Source of the DNA: MED-G105 sp038522945
Lineage (GTDB): Bacteria; Pseudomonadota; Alphaproteobacteria; Caulobacterales; Parvularculaceae
Length of the DNA: 64,000 bases
Assembly: GCA_038522945.1 (NCBI GenBank)
Contig: JBCBJV010000004.1
Location: 186,001 to 250,000 of the forward strand
Direction of reading: 5' to 3'
Made by a program: the position numbers and the translations under genes
The notes under the pieces: model-generated
Told to the model about the DNA's origin: nothing
Seen by the model: only the letters and a program-made list of their open reading frames with translations
Databases searched by the model: none
Shown here: one piece after another, positions 62,602 through 64,000 of the stretch
How the letters are laid out: each line of letters opens with the position of its first letter
Position numbering within the stretch: the first letter of the stretch is position 1

Positions 62602-63543
62602 ATGACCAACAGTTCTTCTCTGAGCCCACCGTCTTTACCGAGCGACAACCCAAACGCCTTTACCGGCAATCCGCTCGACCGATGCTCAGAACGGAGAGGC
62701 GATCCGGACTGGATCGCCGCCCAGCTTAGCCGGGATGATGCCATCATGATCCCGCTTTGGCGCGGCGACCCGCTGCTGACCAGCGACGGTGCGGCGTGGC
62801 TTTCGACTGCAGCTCGGTCCGAGTTCTCTGCGAAAGCCGACATCGTGTTTCTTGGCTTGAGTGGCGAAAGCCCAGTGTTTGCGATCGACGCTTCACCGTC
62901 AGCGCAAACTTCGGACGCGGCGCCTTTTGCGGATCTCGGTGACTATGTTCCTTTACGCGAAGGCGCCGGTCAGATCAGCGAAACCGACCTCGCCATCATT
63001 GGGCATGCGCGCTCCGTTCTCGACTGGCATCGTCGACACCACTTTTGCGCAAATTGCGGGGCCGCGACGGAGATCGTCGATGGCGGCATCAAACGGACAT
63101 GTCCCTCCTGTGGAACGGAACATTTCCCACGGACAGATCCAGTGGCGATCGTCCTTGCCATTCATGAAGGTGCCTGCCTTCTTGGCCGAAGTCCGCATTT
63201 TCCGCCCACGTTCTTTTCTGCTTTAGCAGGATATGTCGAACCTGGCGAAACGCCGGAAGAATGTGCTGTTCGCGAACTATACGAAGAAGCCGGAACACGA
63301 TTGACGCACGTTCAGTATCTCTTCTCGCAGCCCTGGCCGTTTCCTTCTTCCTTGATGATGGGGTTCCTTGCCGACGCTAGCGACCGAACACTTACTCTCG
63401 ATGAAACTGAAATCGTCGAAGCCCTCTGGGTCGACAAGCAAGATATTCAGTCCATTCTCGCCGGTGAGTTCCGTGACGACCTTCGGCTTCCACCGCGCTT
63501 TACCATTGCCCGCCAATTGATCGAACACTGGGCCGCAACATAG
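62602..63543 (+). CDS. nudC: NAD+ diphosphatase (Nudix)
   Basis: 313 residues from the ATG at 62602. The zinc ribbon CANCGAATEIVDGGIKRTCP followed by SCG precedes the Nudix box GYVEPGETPEECAVRELYEE, completed by AG. The SQPWPFPSSLM motif after the box marks NudC-type NADH pyrophosphatases, which split NAD(H) or remove NAD caps from RNA. The N-terminal 70 residues are low complexity. Length is slightly above E. coli NudC. Confidence 0.92.
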   Translation: MTNSSSLSPPSLPSDNPNAFTGNPLDRCSERRGDPDWIAAQLSRDDAIMIPLWRGDPLLTSDGAAWLSTAARSEFSAKADIVFLGLSGESPVFAIDASPSAQTSDAAPFADLGDYVPLREGAGQISETDLAIIGHARSVLDWHRRHHFCANCGAATEIVDGGIKRTCPSCGTEHFPRTDPVAIVLAIHEGACLLGRSPHFPPTFFSALAGYVEPGETPEECAVRELYEEAGTRLTHVQYLFSQPWPFPSSLMMGFLADASDRTLTLDETEIVEALWVDKQDIQSILAGEFRDDLRLPPRFTIARQLIEHWAAT

Positions 63544-63945
63544 CTTTCTATTTATCGCAAAGAGCACTCGACTAATCGAATTCCAGAAATATCCGTTGCG
63601 CAAAGAGCATTTGGTCGACACTGCTCCTAGCCCACCAAAACATAAGCAAAATCAGCTACAAAGAAGTCTATCTCGATAGAAATAATCTAAACTCGGATGA
63701 ATTTTCGTTCTTATATTTTCGATATAACAACGCACACGGATCGATGATCACTTGAATGTCATTGAAACTTGCCGTTTTTGTCACCAAATCAACATCGTTA
63801 CTCGGCAAAGCGCAAAACTGAACAGACGCTCTTGACCGAATTGAATACCGTTAAACCTGCCCGGGTGGGCCATAGACTGACGAAGACTAGTTTTGTCAGA
63901 CTTGGTTTCCCGTCCGTGCCCAACCGCGTTAAAGGGGAGACCACT
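63544..63945 (+). other. AT-rich intergenic region
   Basis: About 400 bases, visibly lower in GC than the genes around, with no open frame that looks real. A small hairpin TTCTATCTCGATAGAA occurs near 63668. It probably holds the promoter of the next gene; I cannot locate it. Confidence 0.5.
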
Positions 63946-64000
63946 ATGAAACGCACCATCACCCTAGCTTGCCTGTCAGTCCTTGCTGGCCTTTCTTCAC
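63946..64000 (+). CDS. Exported protein, N-terminal fragment
   Basis: An ATG at 63946 after AAAGGGGAGA begins MKRTITLACLSVLAGLSS, the start of a Sec-type signal peptide; the window ends after 18 codons. Nothing can be said about the mature protein. Confidence 0.7.
   Translation, partial: MKRTITLACLSVLAGLSS

Overview
The window looks like ordinary chromosome from an alphaproteobacterium of moderate GC content. Supporting signs are a CpdR-type response regulator, a ROSE-type RNA thermometer in front of an Hsp20 gene, a DnaX without the usual zinc-finger cysteines, a small SRP RNA, and a candidate CCUCCC-type sRNA resembling the suhB/mmgR class. The species cannot be fixed from the sequence; a marine lineage near Parvularculales or Hyphomonadales is only a guess. 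I saw no insertion sequence, prophage, CRISPR array or rRNA.

Layout. Positions 1-3752 hold the end of an RND efflux adaptor and its full pump. From 3.8 to 12.3 kb come a LysM/Ig-like membrane protein, a LOG-family hydrolase, gltX, nadE, a large anchored NlpC/P60-like protein and an unrecognised AT-richer gene. From 12.7 to 22.4 kb come gltB and gltD (order gltD-gltB), a Tat-exported PhoD phosphatase, a membrane protein and adenine deaminase. From 22.4 to 29.8 kb is a minus-strand fatty acyl-CoA degradation block: thiolase, SDR, MaoC hydratase, two acyl-CoA dehydrogenases, a DUF1272 protein and an acyl-CoA ligase. From 29.9 to 38 kb are a polysaccharide flippase, two inositol-phosphatase-family enzymes, an SRPBCC/ArsR pair with a long dyad operator, the heat-regulated hsp20 gene, a lipoprotein methyltransferase, an SCP2-like protein with a hydrolase, and an XRE regulator. 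From 38.2 to 41.7 kb are a GT4 glycosyltransferase, the candidate sRNA, N-formylglutamate amidohydrolase, cpdR, a 13-bp tandem repeat and tRNA-Val(GAC).

The most unusual part is about 42.4-46.6 kb: a degenerate membrane histidine kinase, an ICMT-like methyltransferase, a heme-oxygenase-fold di-iron oxidase (HDO) candidate, and a LuxI/FeeM-like GNAT acyl synthase. The last three lie in a row on the plus strand. Together they could make and modify an N-acyl or fatty-acid-derived small molecule; no single step is proven by the sequence.

From 46.6 to 64 kb are housekeeping genes (truA, lepB, fmt, def, recR, ybaB, dnaX, ffs, nudC). Mixed among them are two convergent RmuC-type proteins, one having lost the active-site lysine and gained a membrane anchor and coiled coil, a GtrA/GT2/GT87 polyprenyl-sugar group, a Rieske oxygenase, and a truncated exported-protein gene at the right edge.
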